Positions 25,763 through 35,041 of a stretch of 64,000 bases of DNA are shown here, one piece after another. Positions within the stretch are counted from its first letter, which is position 1, and each line of letters starts with the position of its first letter. Origin of the DNA: Pseudidiomarina insulisalsae. Lineage in GTDB: Bacteria; Pseudomonadota; Gammaproteobacteria; Enterobacterales; Alteromonadaceae. The notes below the pieces were generated by a model. The model was not told the DNA's origin. It ran no database searches and worked only from the letters and a program-made list of their open reading frames with translations. The position numbers and the translations under genes were made by a program. The stretch spans positions 207,741 to 271,740 of the forward strand of contig NZ_PIPY01000003.1 in assembly GCF_003987065.1 (NCBI RefSeq). The letters run 5' to 3'.

Positions 25763-28516
25763 GTGAAAGCATGGTTGCAACAAACGCTAACGGCAGCCGC
25801 GCTGGCGTTTGTCCTTTTTACTCCGGTACAGGGCGCTAATGCACAAGACCTGTCGGCCTTAACGCCACAGCAAATTCAGCAAATCCAGAAACTGCCGCGT
25901 GCGCAGCAAGAAGCGATAGCGCGGCAGTTTGGCATTAACCTCAGCGACCTTGAATCGCTGATGCAGGGTACGGCGTCCAAGGGCAGTAGTCAGGCCGCAA
26001 CGCCCGGAGAGCGCACCGCAACGCCAAAAGATCTTGAGAGTACCGATCAGCGCCCGCTAAACGAACTTAGTCCAGGCGAGTTGGCGGACCGTCTAGCCGA
26101 GAGTGATAACGAGCTTAAGCCTTTCGGGTATAACCTGTTTCAGGGGGAGCCTAGCACCTTTGCACCCATGACCAATGCTCCGGTACCGGCAAATTATGTG
26201 TTGGGCATTGGCGATACCCTGCGCATTCAGCTGTACGGCAAAGAAACCCGCACCATTGACGCCGCCATTGATAACGAAGGCAAAATCGTCATCGAAAATC
26301 TTGGCCCTATCAGTGTTGCCGGTCTGCGCTACGACGAAGCAAAAGCGCTGATCAAGAGCACTGTTCGTGATCGCATGATCGGTATGGACGCCGCCGTGAG
26401 TATGGGCGAACTGCGTAGCATGCAGATTTTTGTCGTCGGCGAAGCCTATAAGCCGGGTGCCTACACCGTGAGCTCATTGACCACTATGAGCCAGGCATTA
26501 TTTGTCTCAGGTGGAGTCAGCGACATCGCCTCACTACGAAACGTGCAGCTAAAACGCGGCGGCGAGACCGTCGTAACCTTTGACCTTTATAAATTACTCA
26601 CCGAAGGCGACGCCAGCAACGATGTACGCTTGCAAGCTGGGGACGTGGTGTTTATTCCGACCCGCGGTGCCATGGTCAGCATTTGTGGTGAGGTATTACG
26701 TCCGGCGATTTATGAGCTGCTATTTGATGAAACCCTGGCCGACGCGCTGAATTATGCCGGCGGCTTGTTACCGACGGCCTATCGCAAGTCAGTACAGTTG
26801 CAGCGCATCAGTGATGGTTCACGGCGCGTGCAGACCGTTGACTTAACCGCGAAGAAAGTCACCACGCCACTACAAGGTGGTGATGAAATTACCGTGTTGC
26901 CGGTTGCCCGGGACACTGTCGACAGCGTAATGGTGGTGGGTGCTGCGGTGCGGCCGGGCGTCTATGAATGGCGTGAAGAGCTGCGCATCAATGACCTTTT
27001 ATCAAGCGTTGAGGGCGCGCTGTTACCTATCACCGACCTGACCTATGGTATTGTGGTACGAAGCAGCGACGATCGGCGCACCATCAAAGTGTTACAATTC
27101 GATGTAGCACGTGCTATTCAGGGTAGCGAAGCGGCCAATCTGAAGTTACAGCCGCGCGATCAGTTGGTACTCTTTAGTCGGTATGAGTCGGCAAAAGCCG
27201 AAGAAAATCAGCTCAGTGCCTGGCTGAAGTCAGAGGGCGATCGCCAGCGTGAAGAGCGCGAGCGCGTGCTTGAAGTATACCGCAAGCAATACCTGCAAAA
27301 GCTGATCACCGATGATTCTGAGTTCTCACAGTTGCTGGAGCAAGCTACTCCGGTACGCTCAGAAGAGCTTGATAGTCAGCTAAGCTCGCTGTTTGCCGTT
27401 GAAGATGGCGACCAGCAGCGCCCCGCCGATTATTACGCCAAATTCTCACGCCATAACCTGCTGCAACCCATTCTGTATCAGTTGCGTAACCAGTACAGTG
27501 CTACCGGTACTTTGCCACTGGTATTTGTCGATGGCGAAGTGCGCTATCCGGGTATTTATCCACTGGTAGAAAATGCCACCGCACAGCGCGCTATTGTTGC
27601 CGCAGGCGGCTTGAAAGAATCAGCGTATCTGGCCCGTGCGGAGATTACCCGTACGCAATTACGTAGTGGTGAAGCCGAAGCGGTCTATTTGCCGTTTAGC
27701 CTGGCGGAAGTCTTACAGGGCGAAGAGACAGTTGCGCTGCAAGGTCGTGACCGTATTCAGATTTTATCGATTCCGCAGTGGCAAAATACGTTGCAAGTAC
27801 GCCTGGAAGGTGAGGTGCGCTTCCCGGGTACCTATACCATTCGCCGTGGCGAGACCTTACAGGGCTTGCTCGACCGAGCCGGTGGGCTGACCGAGTATGC
27901 CTTTATTGGCGGCTCTATTTTTACCCGTGTCGACCTGCGTGATGCTGAACGCCGCCGCTTAGACGAGCTGGCGCAACAATTGCGCCGCGAAATTGCCTCA
28001 AATGTGATTACCGACAGTGGCACGCAAATCGCTTATGGCGAAATGAATCAGTTGCTGAGCGATTTGACCAATGTCGATGCTGTGGGTCGTCTGATCATTG
28101 ACCTTGAGGATGTGATCGGCAAAGGCAAACGCACCGCCGATATTCAGCTAAAAGACGGCGATCGTCTGTTTGTGCCAACAGTGCAAAATACCGTGTCGAT
28201 TATTGGCGAAGTACAGCTGGCAAGCTCGTATCAGTACGAGTCGGGCGTATCTCTGGAGCAATATATTGAGCGCGCCGGCGGCATGCGCCAGAAAGCAGAT
28301 GATGAGCGTATTTACATTGTCAAAGCGAACGGCCGCGTGGTGGTGCCCGAGCGCCGTTCGTGGTTCAGCTCCGGCACGACCAATGAGGTCGAGCCGGGCG
28401 ACACCATTGTGGTGCCCATGGACACCCAGTACATGAACAACATCGAGCTGTGGACCACCGCCACCCAAATCATGTATCAGGTCGGCGTGGCATTGGCGGC
28501 GTTAAGCGGACTCTGA
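25763..28516 (+). CDS. OtnA/WbfF-type polysaccharide export protein with multiple SLBB domains
   Basis: A 917-residue exported protein from GTG 25763, with AGGGGAA as ribosome-binding site. The signal peptide ends at ANA^Q27/28. Next is a Gln-rich low-complexity stretch (~30-70), then the polysaccharide-export domain at ~145-225 (NYVLGIGDTLRIQLYGKETR), and a series of SLBB repeats, each with a V.GEV..PG.Y pattern (for example VVGEAYKPGAYTV, ICGEVLRPAIYEL, VDGEVRYPGIYPL, LEGEVRFPGTYTI, IIGEVQLASSYQY). The closing residues form a hydrophobic tail. The protein is much larger than Wza (~380 residues) and resembles V. cholerae O139 OtnA/WbfF. It is probably the outer-membrane export channel or scaffold of the region 2 polymer, distinct from the Wza-like gene at 46175. 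Confidence 0.87.
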   Translation: MKAWLQQTLTAAALAFVLFTPVQGANAQDLSALTPQQIQQIQKLPRAQQEAIARQFGINLSDLESLMQGTASKGSSQAATPGERTATPKDLESTDQRPLNELSPGELADRLAESDNELKPFGYNLFQGEPSTFAPMTNAPVPANYVLGIGDTLRIQLYGKETRTIDAAIDNEGKIVIENLGPISVAGLRYDEAKALIKSTVRDRMIGMDAAVSMGELRSMQIFVVGEAYKPGAYTVSSLTTMSQALFVSGGVSDIASLRNVQLKRGGETVVTFDLYKLLTEGDASNDVRLQAGDVVFIPTRGAMVSICGEVLRPAIYELLFDETLADALNYAGGLLPTAYRKSVQLQRISDGSRRVQTVDLTAKKVTTPLQGGDEITVLPVARDTVDSVMVVGAAVRPGVYEWREELRINDLLSSVEGALLPITDLTYGIVVRSSDDRRTIKVLQFDVARAIQGSEAANLKLQPRDQLVLFSRYESAKAEENQLSAWLKSEGDRQREERERVLEVYRKQYLQKLITDDSEFSQLLEQATPVRSEELDSQLSSLFAVEDGDQQRPADYYAKFSRHNLLQPILYQLRNQYSATGTLPLVFVDGEVRYPGIYPLVENATAQRAIVAAGGLKESAYLARAEITRTQLRSGEAEAVYLPFSLAEVLQGEETVALQGRDRIQILSIPQWQNTLQVRLEGEVRFPGTYTIRRGETLQGLLDRAGGLTEYAFIGGSIFTRVDLRDAERRRLDELAQQLRREIASNVITDSGTQIAYGEMNQLLSDLTNVDAVGRLIIDLEDVIGKGKRTADIQLKDGDRLFVPTVQNTVSIIGEVQLASSYQYESGVSLEQYIERAGGMRQKADDERIYIVKANGRVVVPERRSWFSSGTTNEVEPGDTIVVPMDTQYMNNIELWTTATQIMYQVGVALAALSGL

Positions 28517-28518
28517 TG

Positions 28519-28542
28519 CCGGCCCTGTCGTCGACGGGCCGG
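28519..28542 (+). repeat. Perfect hairpin between the export gene and pgi
   Basis: CCGGCCC (28519-28525) pairs perfectly with GGGCCGG (28536-28542) around a ten-base loop, just after the otnA-like stop at 28516. There is no T-run, so it is not a classical terminator. It may slow RNA decay or partly attenuate read-through into pgi. Confidence 0.6.
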
Positions 28543-28568
28543 GCAACCAATGTACCAACGGATGAACA

Positions 28569-30017
28569 ATGCAAGTAACAACGGACTATTTAAATCTTGA
28601 CGCAACTTTCCAGGGCCTCTCTGTCTCCGACATTGAGGCCTTTGCGGCAAAGCGTCTGCCAAAACACTTTAATGAAGCCCGCGCGCAACTACTCAAAGGC
28701 GAGTACGAAAACCCCAGCGAAGGGCGCAAAGTCAGCCACGTACTTAACCGCAGCCGCCACTCGGTCGTTGCTGCCGGGGGCGGACGCAACCGCTTCAGTG
28801 AAATCGTCCGCACCCTGCGCGCTGGCAAATGGCTGGGCGCTACCGGCAAGCCAATCAAAGATGTCGTCAACATTGGCGTGGGCGGCTCTGATCTGGGCCC
28901 CATGATGGGCAGCTTCGCCTTAAAAGAATTTGCCGACGACAATGTGAACCATAAGCTCAACGTGCATTTTGTCAGCTCTATGGACGGTGGTCAGCTGTAC
29001 GCTGTGCTACCTATTGTCGACCCGGAAACCACGCTGTTTATCATTGCCTCAAAAAGCTTCAGCACCATCGACACCCTGGCCAATGTAGATACCGTCAAGC
29101 GCTGGGTAGAACCTAAGCTGAACCAGGACCAGTGGCTGGACAAACACGTAATTGGCGTTTCCAGCAACAACAAAGCCATGACCGACTTTGGCATTCCGGC
29201 CAGCCAGCAACTGAGTTTTGCCGATTCAGTAGGCGGCCGTTATTCACTCTGGTCAGCTATTGGCCTGCCGATTGCGCTGAGCATTGGCGCTAATCAGTTT
29301 GCCAAAATGCTCGACGGCGCGCACGCCATGGACGAGCACTTTGGTAGCGCGCCACTTATGGAAAATATTCCGCTGCTGCTGGCGCTGCTGGGTGTGTACA
29401 ACCGCGAAGAGCGCGGCCTGAATAACGTTGCAATATTGCCTTACGACGGACGTTTACGCTACCTGCCCAGCTACCTGCAGCAACTTGACATGGAAAGTAA
29501 CGGCAAACAAAAAGATCGCGACGGCAAGCTCATTGATTACCCCACCGGCCCTATTATCTGGGGCGGTTTCGGCCCGAATGGCCAACATGCGTTTTTTCAG
29601 CATCTGCACCAGGGCTATGACAAGTTCACCGCCGACTTTATTGCCGTATTGCACCGCAAGGCACCGGGCTTTAACCCAAGTGTGCAGCAGGGCCTGAAGC
29701 AACAGCAAATCTTGTCGGTTGCCAACTGCCTGGCGCACCGCCGGCTGATGTGGTTCGGCGACGGCCCGACCTATCCGGGCAAGCATCCGTCGAATTTGCT
29801 GTATGTCGATGAGCTGACCCCGCAAAGCTTCGGCGCATTGATTGCCGCGTATGAGCACAAGATCTTCGCCCAAGGTGTGATCTGGAACCTAAATTCATTC
29901 GATCAACCGGGTGTTGAAGAAGGGAAAAAAATTGCCAAATCGGTGCTCGCCGTGTTGAATGGGGAAAGCGACGCGCAGTTTGACGAGAGCACGGACAGTA
30001 TTATCAAGAGGGTGTAA
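28569..30017 (+). CDS. pgi: Glucose-6-phosphate isomerase
   Basis: A 482-residue cytoplasmic enzyme that interconverts glucose 6-phosphate and fructose 6-phosphate. Both family signatures are present: SVGGRYSLWSAIGLP (~215) and IWNLNSFDQPGVEEGKK (~440), with FNIGVGGSDLGPMM-type substrate loop near ~98. It is ~65 residues shorter than the E. coli enzyme but has all catalytic segments. Its place in a polysaccharide cluster suggests that it supplies hexose phosphates for UDP- or dTDP-sugars. The 2-oxoglutarate oxygenase gene begins at its stop codon (ATGA overlap). Confidence 0.95.
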   Translation: MQVTTDYLNLDATFQGLSVSDIEAFAAKRLPKHFNEARAQLLKGEYENPSEGRKVSHVLNRSRHSVVAAGGGRNRFSEIVRTLRAGKWLGATGKPIKDVVNIGVGGSDLGPMMGSFALKEFADDNVNHKLNVHFVSSMDGGQLYAVLPIVDPETTLFIIASKSFSTIDTLANVDTVKRWVEPKLNQDQWLDKHVIGVSSNNKAMTDFGIPASQQLSFADSVGGRYSLWSAIGLPIALSIGANQFAKMLDGAHAMDEHFGSAPLMENIPLLLALLGVYNREERGLNNVAILPYDGRLRYLPSYLQQLDMESNGKQKDRDGKLIDYPTGPIIWGGFGPNGQHAFFQHLHQGYDKFTADFIAVLHRKAPGFNPSVQQGLKQQQILSVANCLAHRRLMWFGDGPTYPGKHPSNLLYVDELTPQSFGALIAAYEHKIFAQGVIWNLNSFDQPGVEEGKKIAKSVLAVLNGESDAQFDESTDSIIKRV

Positions 30018-30622
30018 TGAACAGTCCCAAGAAGCATATTCTGTGTGAAGATCCTGTTGTTTACATTATAGATGACTTTTTTACCGAGTCCGAAGGCCGG
30101 CAGCTTGTGAACGCCGCTGCGGCGCAGATGGACAGGGCCAAGGTGAGCTCTGATACAGAGGGCGTGTTAAGCAACGCGCGCACTAATCAACTGGCTTGGG
30201 TTCGTCACACCCAGAATATGATTATTACTGATCTCGGCGCCCGCATTGCCCGGCAAGTCGGCCTGCCGCTTGGCAACGCTGAAAGCTTTCAGGTCATTCA
30301 CTACGGGAAAGATCAGGAATACCGCGCGCACTTCGATGCCTATGACATGAATACCGAGCGCGGCAAGCGCTGCACCGCTCGCGGTGGCCAGCGACTGTAC
30401 ACGGCGCTTGGCTATGTAAATTCGCCAGAGGGCGGCGGTTCGACATTCTTCCCCAAGCTCAATATTAACGTGGCGGCGAAGCCCGGTCGCTTGCTGGTAT
30501 TTAAAAATACGGTTGGCGATACCACCGACGTACACCCCAAGAGTCTGCACGCCGGCATGCCAGTGACCGCCGGTGAAAAGTGGGCCTTTAATTTGTGGTT
30601 TCACGAGCGGGAGTTTAAATAA
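30017..30622 (+). CDS. 2-oxoglutarate/Fe(II) oxygenase, prolyl 4-hydroxylase-like
   Basis: A 201-residue protein of the prolyl 4-hydroxylase alpha-subunit-like fold. The Fe(II) facial triad is visible as His105 and Asp107 (HFDAYD) and His178 (SLHAG), with Lys188 (GEKWAFNLWF) placed to bind 2-oxoglutarate. There is no signal peptide, so it acts in the cytoplasm. The start overlaps the pgi stop, and the Wzi-like gene starts right after it, so it is part of the operon. The substrate is unknown: a sugar or a protein of the export system are both conceivable. Confidence 0.82.
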   Translation: MNSPKKHILCEDPVVYIIDDFFTESEGRQLVNAAAAQMDRAKVSSDTEGVLSNARTNQLAWVRHTQNMIITDLGARIARQVGLPLGNAESFQVIHYGKDQEYRAHFDAYDMNTERGKRCTARGGQRLYTALGYVNSPEGGGSTFFPKLNINVAAKPGRLLVFKNTVGDTTDVHPKSLHAGMPVTAGEKWAFNLWFHEREFK

Positions 30623-31924
30623 GTGCGACGTTTGTTAGCCGCAGTTGCTCTTTGTTCAGGACTAGTGTCGTTTAGCGCTTCGGTGCAGGCAACCCCCTGG
30701 CTGGACGCTGAAGAGCTGCATGTACGCCATTCGCTACAGGTTCTTGCCGACGCAGGCTTATTAAGCGCTCCGGTGACCACTTTCCCGGTTATGTGGCGGC
30801 CACTAATTGCTGACCTTGAAGCTATTAACCCCGATCAACTGACCGAGCTGCAGCAAGTGGCCTACTACAAGCTGATGGCGCTGCTGAGTTACCATAAGGG
30901 CGGCTCGTACACTGGCCTGCGCCTGGCAGGCGTCACCGACACCGGGGCGCAGCCAAGTTATAGCCGTCCCATGGAAGGTAATGCCTCGGCGGCCATTACG
31001 CATGAACAAATTGGCGAGCATGTGGCGGGGCGCTTGCGCGCAACCTATCGCGACAGCTCTTTAAGTCTTAACCCACGGGTCGAAACTGAAAACCTAAGCT
31101 GGCAGGGTAGTTATGCCGCCGCCATGATCGGCGACGTTATGGTAAGTGCCGATCAACTGGAAACCTGGTGGTCACCTGGCTCGGCGCACGACGGCCTGCA
31201 TACGGTCAGCACCTTGCCGCTGCGTGGGGTACGTAGTATTTACGCGCCAAGCGGCGATAACGCATTGAGCTCCTTTTCCTTTGCGGCTTTTTATGGCGAG
31301 AGTGAAGAACGCTTTTTGCTCGACCCGGCCACGCAAAACTGGCAGCGCGAAGAGGCCTACGGCGCGCGCCTGGGCTGGCGCGCCCTCGAACGTCTCGAAC
31401 TGGGACTGCATTACACCGCCTCTGAGCTGGCTGATACCTCAGACAACTGGGTGTTTGATGCGCGACTCAGCCTGCCGTTGCAGCTGAACTTTTACGGCAG
31501 CATCAGCGAGCATGACGTCAATGGCCTAAGCGCCAATGGCCATATGGTAGGGCTCGACTGGAGCTTTTCAGAGCCAGCGAAACTTTCGCGGGTGTACGCC
31601 GAATACGATCGCAGTGACCTGCGTAGCTTACTGACGCTTGGCTATGCCACCTTTGCCAATAACGGGTTAGGGTATGACTTTCGTATTCAGGACACGCGGG
31701 TTCGGCGGCATCATAATGCCTATGGCATGGCCGCGCGCTGGCAACTGAAACCTGAATATCGTCCCGGTATTGAGCGCATTCAGCAGGTGGAGGCGGTCGT
31801 TTTCTTCCCGCTCGGCTTTAACAGCATTGCCGAGGTTGGGCTGCAGGGCTGGAAAGAGACCCATGTTGACGGCCGCGAGGATGAGTTCGGTAATATCATC
31901 GCTTCATTTGAAGTGCGATGGTAG
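30623..31924 (+). CDS. Wzi-like capsule assembly outer-membrane protein
   Basis: A 433-residue exported protein from GTG 30623. The signal peptide MRRLLAAVALCSGLVSFSAS ends about residue 24 (VQA^TPW). The mature protein has an alternating beta-barrel pattern ending in a C-terminal aromatic residue (EVRW), which suits outer-membrane insertion. Residues ~170-300, with QLETWWSPGSAHDGL and ARLGWRALERLELGLHYT, match the Wzi family, a lectin-like barrel that anchors capsule at the cell surface. It follows the oxygenase without a gap. The GT14-like gene converges on it five bases after its stop. Confidence 0.82.
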   Translation: MRRLLAAVALCSGLVSFSASVQATPWLDAEELHVRHSLQVLADAGLLSAPVTTFPVMWRPLIADLEAINPDQLTELQQVAYYKLMALLSYHKGGSYTGLRLAGVTDTGAQPSYSRPMEGNASAAITHEQIGEHVAGRLRATYRDSSLSLNPRVETENLSWQGSYAAAMIGDVMVSADQLETWWSPGSAHDGLHTVSTLPLRGVRSIYAPSGDNALSSFSFAAFYGESEERFLLDPATQNWQREEAYGARLGWRALERLELGLHYTASELADTSDNWVFDARLSLPLQLNFYGSISEHDVNGLSANGHMVGLDWSFSEPAKLSRVYAEYDRSDLRSLLTLGYATFANNGLGYDFRIQDTRVRRHHNAYGMAARWQLKPEYRPGIERIQQVEAVVFFPLGFNSIAEVGLQGWKETHVDGREDEFGNIIASFEVRW

Positions 31925-31928
31925 TCGC

Positions 31929-32858
31929 TTAAAGCTTCTCTTCTTTGTCATTAACTAACCCGACAAAGTGTTCGAAATCGTTCTCGCTGAGGTCGTCCGT
32001 CACTTTTCGGGCGAAAAAATAAGTCCCGCTACGAATCTTACCGATATCTGAGGGGGTTAGATGCCGCGGGAACTGTGGACCTGACTGCCAATCGAGGTAG
32101 CGCAGAGCCTGGTGTTGATACTTCGGGTTGTGAACGAAGCGTGTATCAGGTAACGCCTTAATTACGCTGTGGAAGAACACTTCATCACCGCAAAGTGATG
32201 CTTCAAAAGACTTGACGAGAGCTGGATTATTATCGATAAACCTGAGCATATCTGCGACGGTGGATTGGGTTAAGGTAACCCAACTGGTTCCTTTGTAAAG
32301 TTCTGTTAGTCCAGTTAGATTTCGTTTCGCTGAATGATTGGTAAACCACAGGTGTCGCAGATAACGGTGACTATAAACCAAAAGTTTATCGATAATTGAC
32401 CTGGGGCGATGGAAAAAGGCGCTGGGGTAACGATAACGAATGCGCTCACTGGCAAGTCGCCGCATCTGCGTCTTGTCTTGCTGAAAGTGAACAAAATCTT
32501 TACCTTGATTTTGAATTAGCAGCTTATCCATCATTTGATTCGAACAAGCAGGCACGCATTCGCCGGAAATTAAGAAACAGTAATCGTAGTTTAATGAGTT
32601 TGCGTAACGAAATAGCTTTAAACTTGCTTCAATTTGTGAAAAATGCCCCCACTGTACCGCAATCGGATCCGCAATAAACCTGATATTAACGCGATCGGGT
32701 AACTGTAATTGTTCGACATTGGATTTTGCATCGTAATGAATAACAATTGTGTTCTCTGGAAATTGCGAAAGGTACTCTACTGTCCATTGCAAAGCCCGGG
32801 TCGGTTTATGTGCTGCAATTAAAAAAATTTTTTTCAACCCATGCCCCCCGAAACACAT
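31929..32858 (-). CDS. Core-2/I-branching beta-1,6-N-acetylglucosaminyltransferase-like protein
   Basis: A 309-residue reverse-strand protein. The first start is ATG 32858, but a TTG at 32837 with GGGGGG just before it is also possible and would begin at KKIFLIAAHKPTRALQWTV. It has the GT14-type (Core-2/I-branching) pattern: VQWGHFSQIEASLKLF, FLISGECVPACS, GTSWVTLTQSTVADML and GDEVFFHSVI, with acidic residues placed as in the catalytic region. It lacks a membrane anchor, unlike the eukaryotic enzymes. It is alone and convergent with the Wzi-like gene. Donor and acceptor unknown. Confidence 0.78.
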   Translation of the reverse strand: MCFGGHGLKKIFLIAAHKPTRALQWTVEYLSQFPENTIVIHYDAKSNVEQLQLPDRVNIRFIADPIAVQWGHFSQIEASLKLFRYANSLNYDYCFLISGECVPACSNQMMDKLLIQNQGKDFVHFQQDKTQMRRLASERIRYRYPSAFFHRPRSIIDKLLVYSHRYLRHLWFTNHSAKRNLTGLTELYKGTSWVTLTQSTVADMLRFIDNNPALVKSFEASLCGDEVFFHSVIKALPDTRFVHNPKYQHQALRYLDWQSGPQFPRHLTPSDIGKIRSGTYFFARKVTDDLSENDFEHFVGLVNDKEEKL

Positions 32859-33107
32859 TAAATTTTAGTTTTGCCATCATAAGCCAAACTGTCTCACAAT
32901 GTCGTCCTGAATAAGCGATATTCTGTTGCGACTTCACGAGTAAATCACAAAACGCTGCGCCATTGCTACGAAAGCCATCCATCATTTGACCTTACCGATG
33001 TAAAACCTTGACTAAAGCAAGTCATGGGTGTGGCTAACCTCACACAGTCATGGGATAATCGCGTAGCTAAAACGAATGGAATTCAACTCAAACAAAAAGT
33101 ACTGCCA

Positions 33108-34172
33108 ATGAAAATTTTAGTTACAGGTGGAGCTGGGTTTATAGGCTCGGCGGTGATCAGGCACATTATAAGTCAAACCAACGACCACGTTGTGAATGTA
33201 GATAAACTGACCTATGCCGGTAATCTTGAAAGCCTGGCCGACGTCAAGGCGTCAACGCGCTACGCGTTTGAACAGGTAGACATCTGTGATCAGGCCGCTT
33301 TAGCAAAGGTCATTCAAGACCACCAACCCGACGCTATTATGCATCTGGCGGCCGAAAGCCACGTCGACCGCTCTATTGATGGGCCGGCGGCGTTTATCGA
33401 AACCAATATCATCGGTACTTACAACTTACTGGAAGTTGCACGTAATTACTGGACCCAACTGGACGCCACACGCAAAGCCAGCTTTCGCTTTCATCACATC
33501 TCGACCGACGAGGTGTATGGCGATTTAGAGGGAACGAACGAACTGTTTACCGAAGCCACCTCGTATGCGCCCAGCTCGCCATATTCGGCCAGTAAAGCCA
33601 GCTCCGATCATCTGGTACGCGCTTGGGGTCGCACCTATGGCCTGCCAATTTTGATTACCAACTGTTCAAACAATTACGGCCCTTATCATTTCCCTGAAAA
33701 GCTTATTCCGCTGATGATTTTAAACGCGCTGGACGGAAAGTCGTTGCCGGTCTACGGCAAGGGAAATCAGGTAAGAGACTGGCTATATGTCGAAGACCAC
33801 GCGCGAGCACTTTACAAAGTTATTACGGAAGGTAAGGTGGGTGAAACGTACAATATTGGCGGTCACAACGAAAAACAAAATATTGAAGTGGTGCGCACCG
33901 TTTGTGCGCTGCTTGAAGAGCTGGCGCCGCAGAAGCCACGCGGTGTGGAAGCTTATGAACAGCTGATTACCTTCGTAACTGACCGTCCGGGACACGATGT
34001 CAGGTACGCCATTGACGCAAGCAAGATACAGCGGGAGCTGAATTGGACACCGCAGGAAACTTTCGAGTCAGGCACTCGCAAAACCGTTGAGTGGTATCTG
34101 GCGAACTTGCAGTGGTGTCAGCATGTACAGGACGGTAGTTATCAGCGTGAACGATTAGGATCCGTATCATGA
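33108..34172 (+). CDS. rmlB: dTDP-glucose 4,6-dehydratase
   Basis: A 354-residue SDR enzyme from ATG 33108; an in-frame upstream ATG 28 codons earlier is not supported. It converts dTDP-glucose to dTDP-4-keto-6-deoxyglucose. Seen are the NAD motif [14 protein letters not shown], the substrate strand [24 protein letters not shown] and the catalytic [15 protein letters not shown]. It leads the rmlA, wecF and wecE run, so it probably feeds dTDP-4-keto-6-deoxyglucose to the WecE aminotransferase. The rmlA start overlaps its stop (ATGA). Confidence 0.95.
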   Translation: MKILVTGGAGFIGSAVIRHIISQTNDHVVNVDKLTYAGNLESLADVKASTRYAFEQVDICDQAALAKVIQDHQPDAIMHLAAESHVDRSIDGPAAFIETNIIGTYNLLEVARNYWTQLDATRKASFRFHHISTDEVYGDLEGTNELFTEATSYAPSSPYSASKASSDHLVRAWGRTYGLPILITNCSNNYGPYHFPEKLIPLMILNALDGKSLPVYGKGNQVRDWLYVEDHARALYKVITEGKVGETYNIGGHNEKQNIEVVRTVCALLEELAPQKPRGVEAYEQLITFVTDRPGHDVRYAIDASKIQRELNWTPQETFESGTRKTVEWYLANLQWCQHVQDGSYQRERLGSVS

Positions 34173-35032
34173 AAGGTATTATTTTAGCAGGAGGGTCAGG
34201 CACCCGGTTATATCCCATTACTAAGGGCGTCTCTAAGCAGTTACTTCCGATTTACGACAAGCCTATGATTTACTACCCGTTATCAGTGCTGATGCTGGCC
34301 GGTATCCGCGAGATTTTAATTATCTCGACGCCCGAAGATCTGCCGAATTTCGAAAAACTGCTGGGTGACGGTTCGCAGTTTGGCGTGCAATTGTCGTACG
34401 CCGAGCAGCCGAGCCCGGACGGTCTGGCGCAAGCTTTCATTATTGGCGAGCAGTTTATTGGCAGCGATAGCGTGTGCCTGGTGCTTGGCGATAACATTTT
34501 TTATGGCGAAGGCTTCACCAACAAGTTACGCAGTGCCGCCGAACAACCTAGCGGTGCAACGGTGTTTGGCTATTCGGTGAAAGACCCGGAACGCTTTGGC
34601 GTGGTTGAGTTTGACGATAAGGCAAGAGTGATCTCGATTGAAGAAAAACCAGCAGAGCCTAAGTCGAACTTTGCCGTGACCGGGCTTTATTTTTACGATA
34701 ATGACGTGGTGGAAATAGCCAGGAACGTGAAGCCCTCTGATCGCGGTGAGCTGGAAATTACCTGCATCAATCAGGCGTATCTTGAACGCGGCGACTTGCG
34801 GGTGAAATTGCTCGGCCGCGGTTTTGCCTGGCTTGATACCGGTACCCATGAAAGCCTGCTGGAAGCTGCACAGTTCGTCGAAACCATCGAAAAACGCCAG
34901 GGCTATAAAATCGCCTGTCTGGAAGAGATTGCCTGGCGAAATAAGTGGTTATCGGACGACCAGGTACGTGAACAGGGGCAATCCCTGGCCAAAAACAGCT
35001 ACGGACAGTACTTGCTTGAGCTTATTGATTAG
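34169..35032 (+). CDS. rmlA: Glucose-1-phosphate thymidylyltransferase
   Basis: A 287-residue nucleotidyltransferase that makes dTDP-glucose from glucose 1-phosphate and dTTP. The signature is [19 protein letters not shown], followed by [30 protein letters not shown] and [14 protein letters not shown] are also present. Length is that of RmlA/RffH. It overlaps rmlB and precedes wecF by nine bases. Confidence 0.95.
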   Translation: MKGIILAGGSGTRLYPITKGVSKQLLPIYDKPMIYYPLSVLMLAGIREILIISTPEDLPNFEKLLGDGSQFGVQLSYAEQPSPDGLAQAFIIGEQFIGSDSVCLVLGDNIFYGEGFTNKLRSAAEQPSGATVFGYSVKDPERFGVVEFDDKARVISIEEKPAEPKSNFAVTGLYFYDNDVVEIARNVKPSDRGELEITCINQAYLERGDLRVKLLGRGFAWLDTGTHESLLEAAQFVETIEKRQGYKIACLEEIAWRNKWLSDDQVREQGQSLAKNSYGQYLLELID

Positions 35033-35041
35033 AAGGACATT

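Noticed and set aside
28519..28542. Hairpin after the otnA-like gene as an intrinsic terminator
   Set aside because: Strong stem but no T-run; pgi follows in the same direction, so read-through is likely.
29454..29873. Reverse open frame inside pgi
   Set aside because: pgi carries both family signatures in the other strand; no start signal for the antisense frame.
33008..33059. TTGACT and GATAAT before rmlB as a promoter
   Set aside because: The spacing is far over 20 bases, so the two hexamers cannot belong together.
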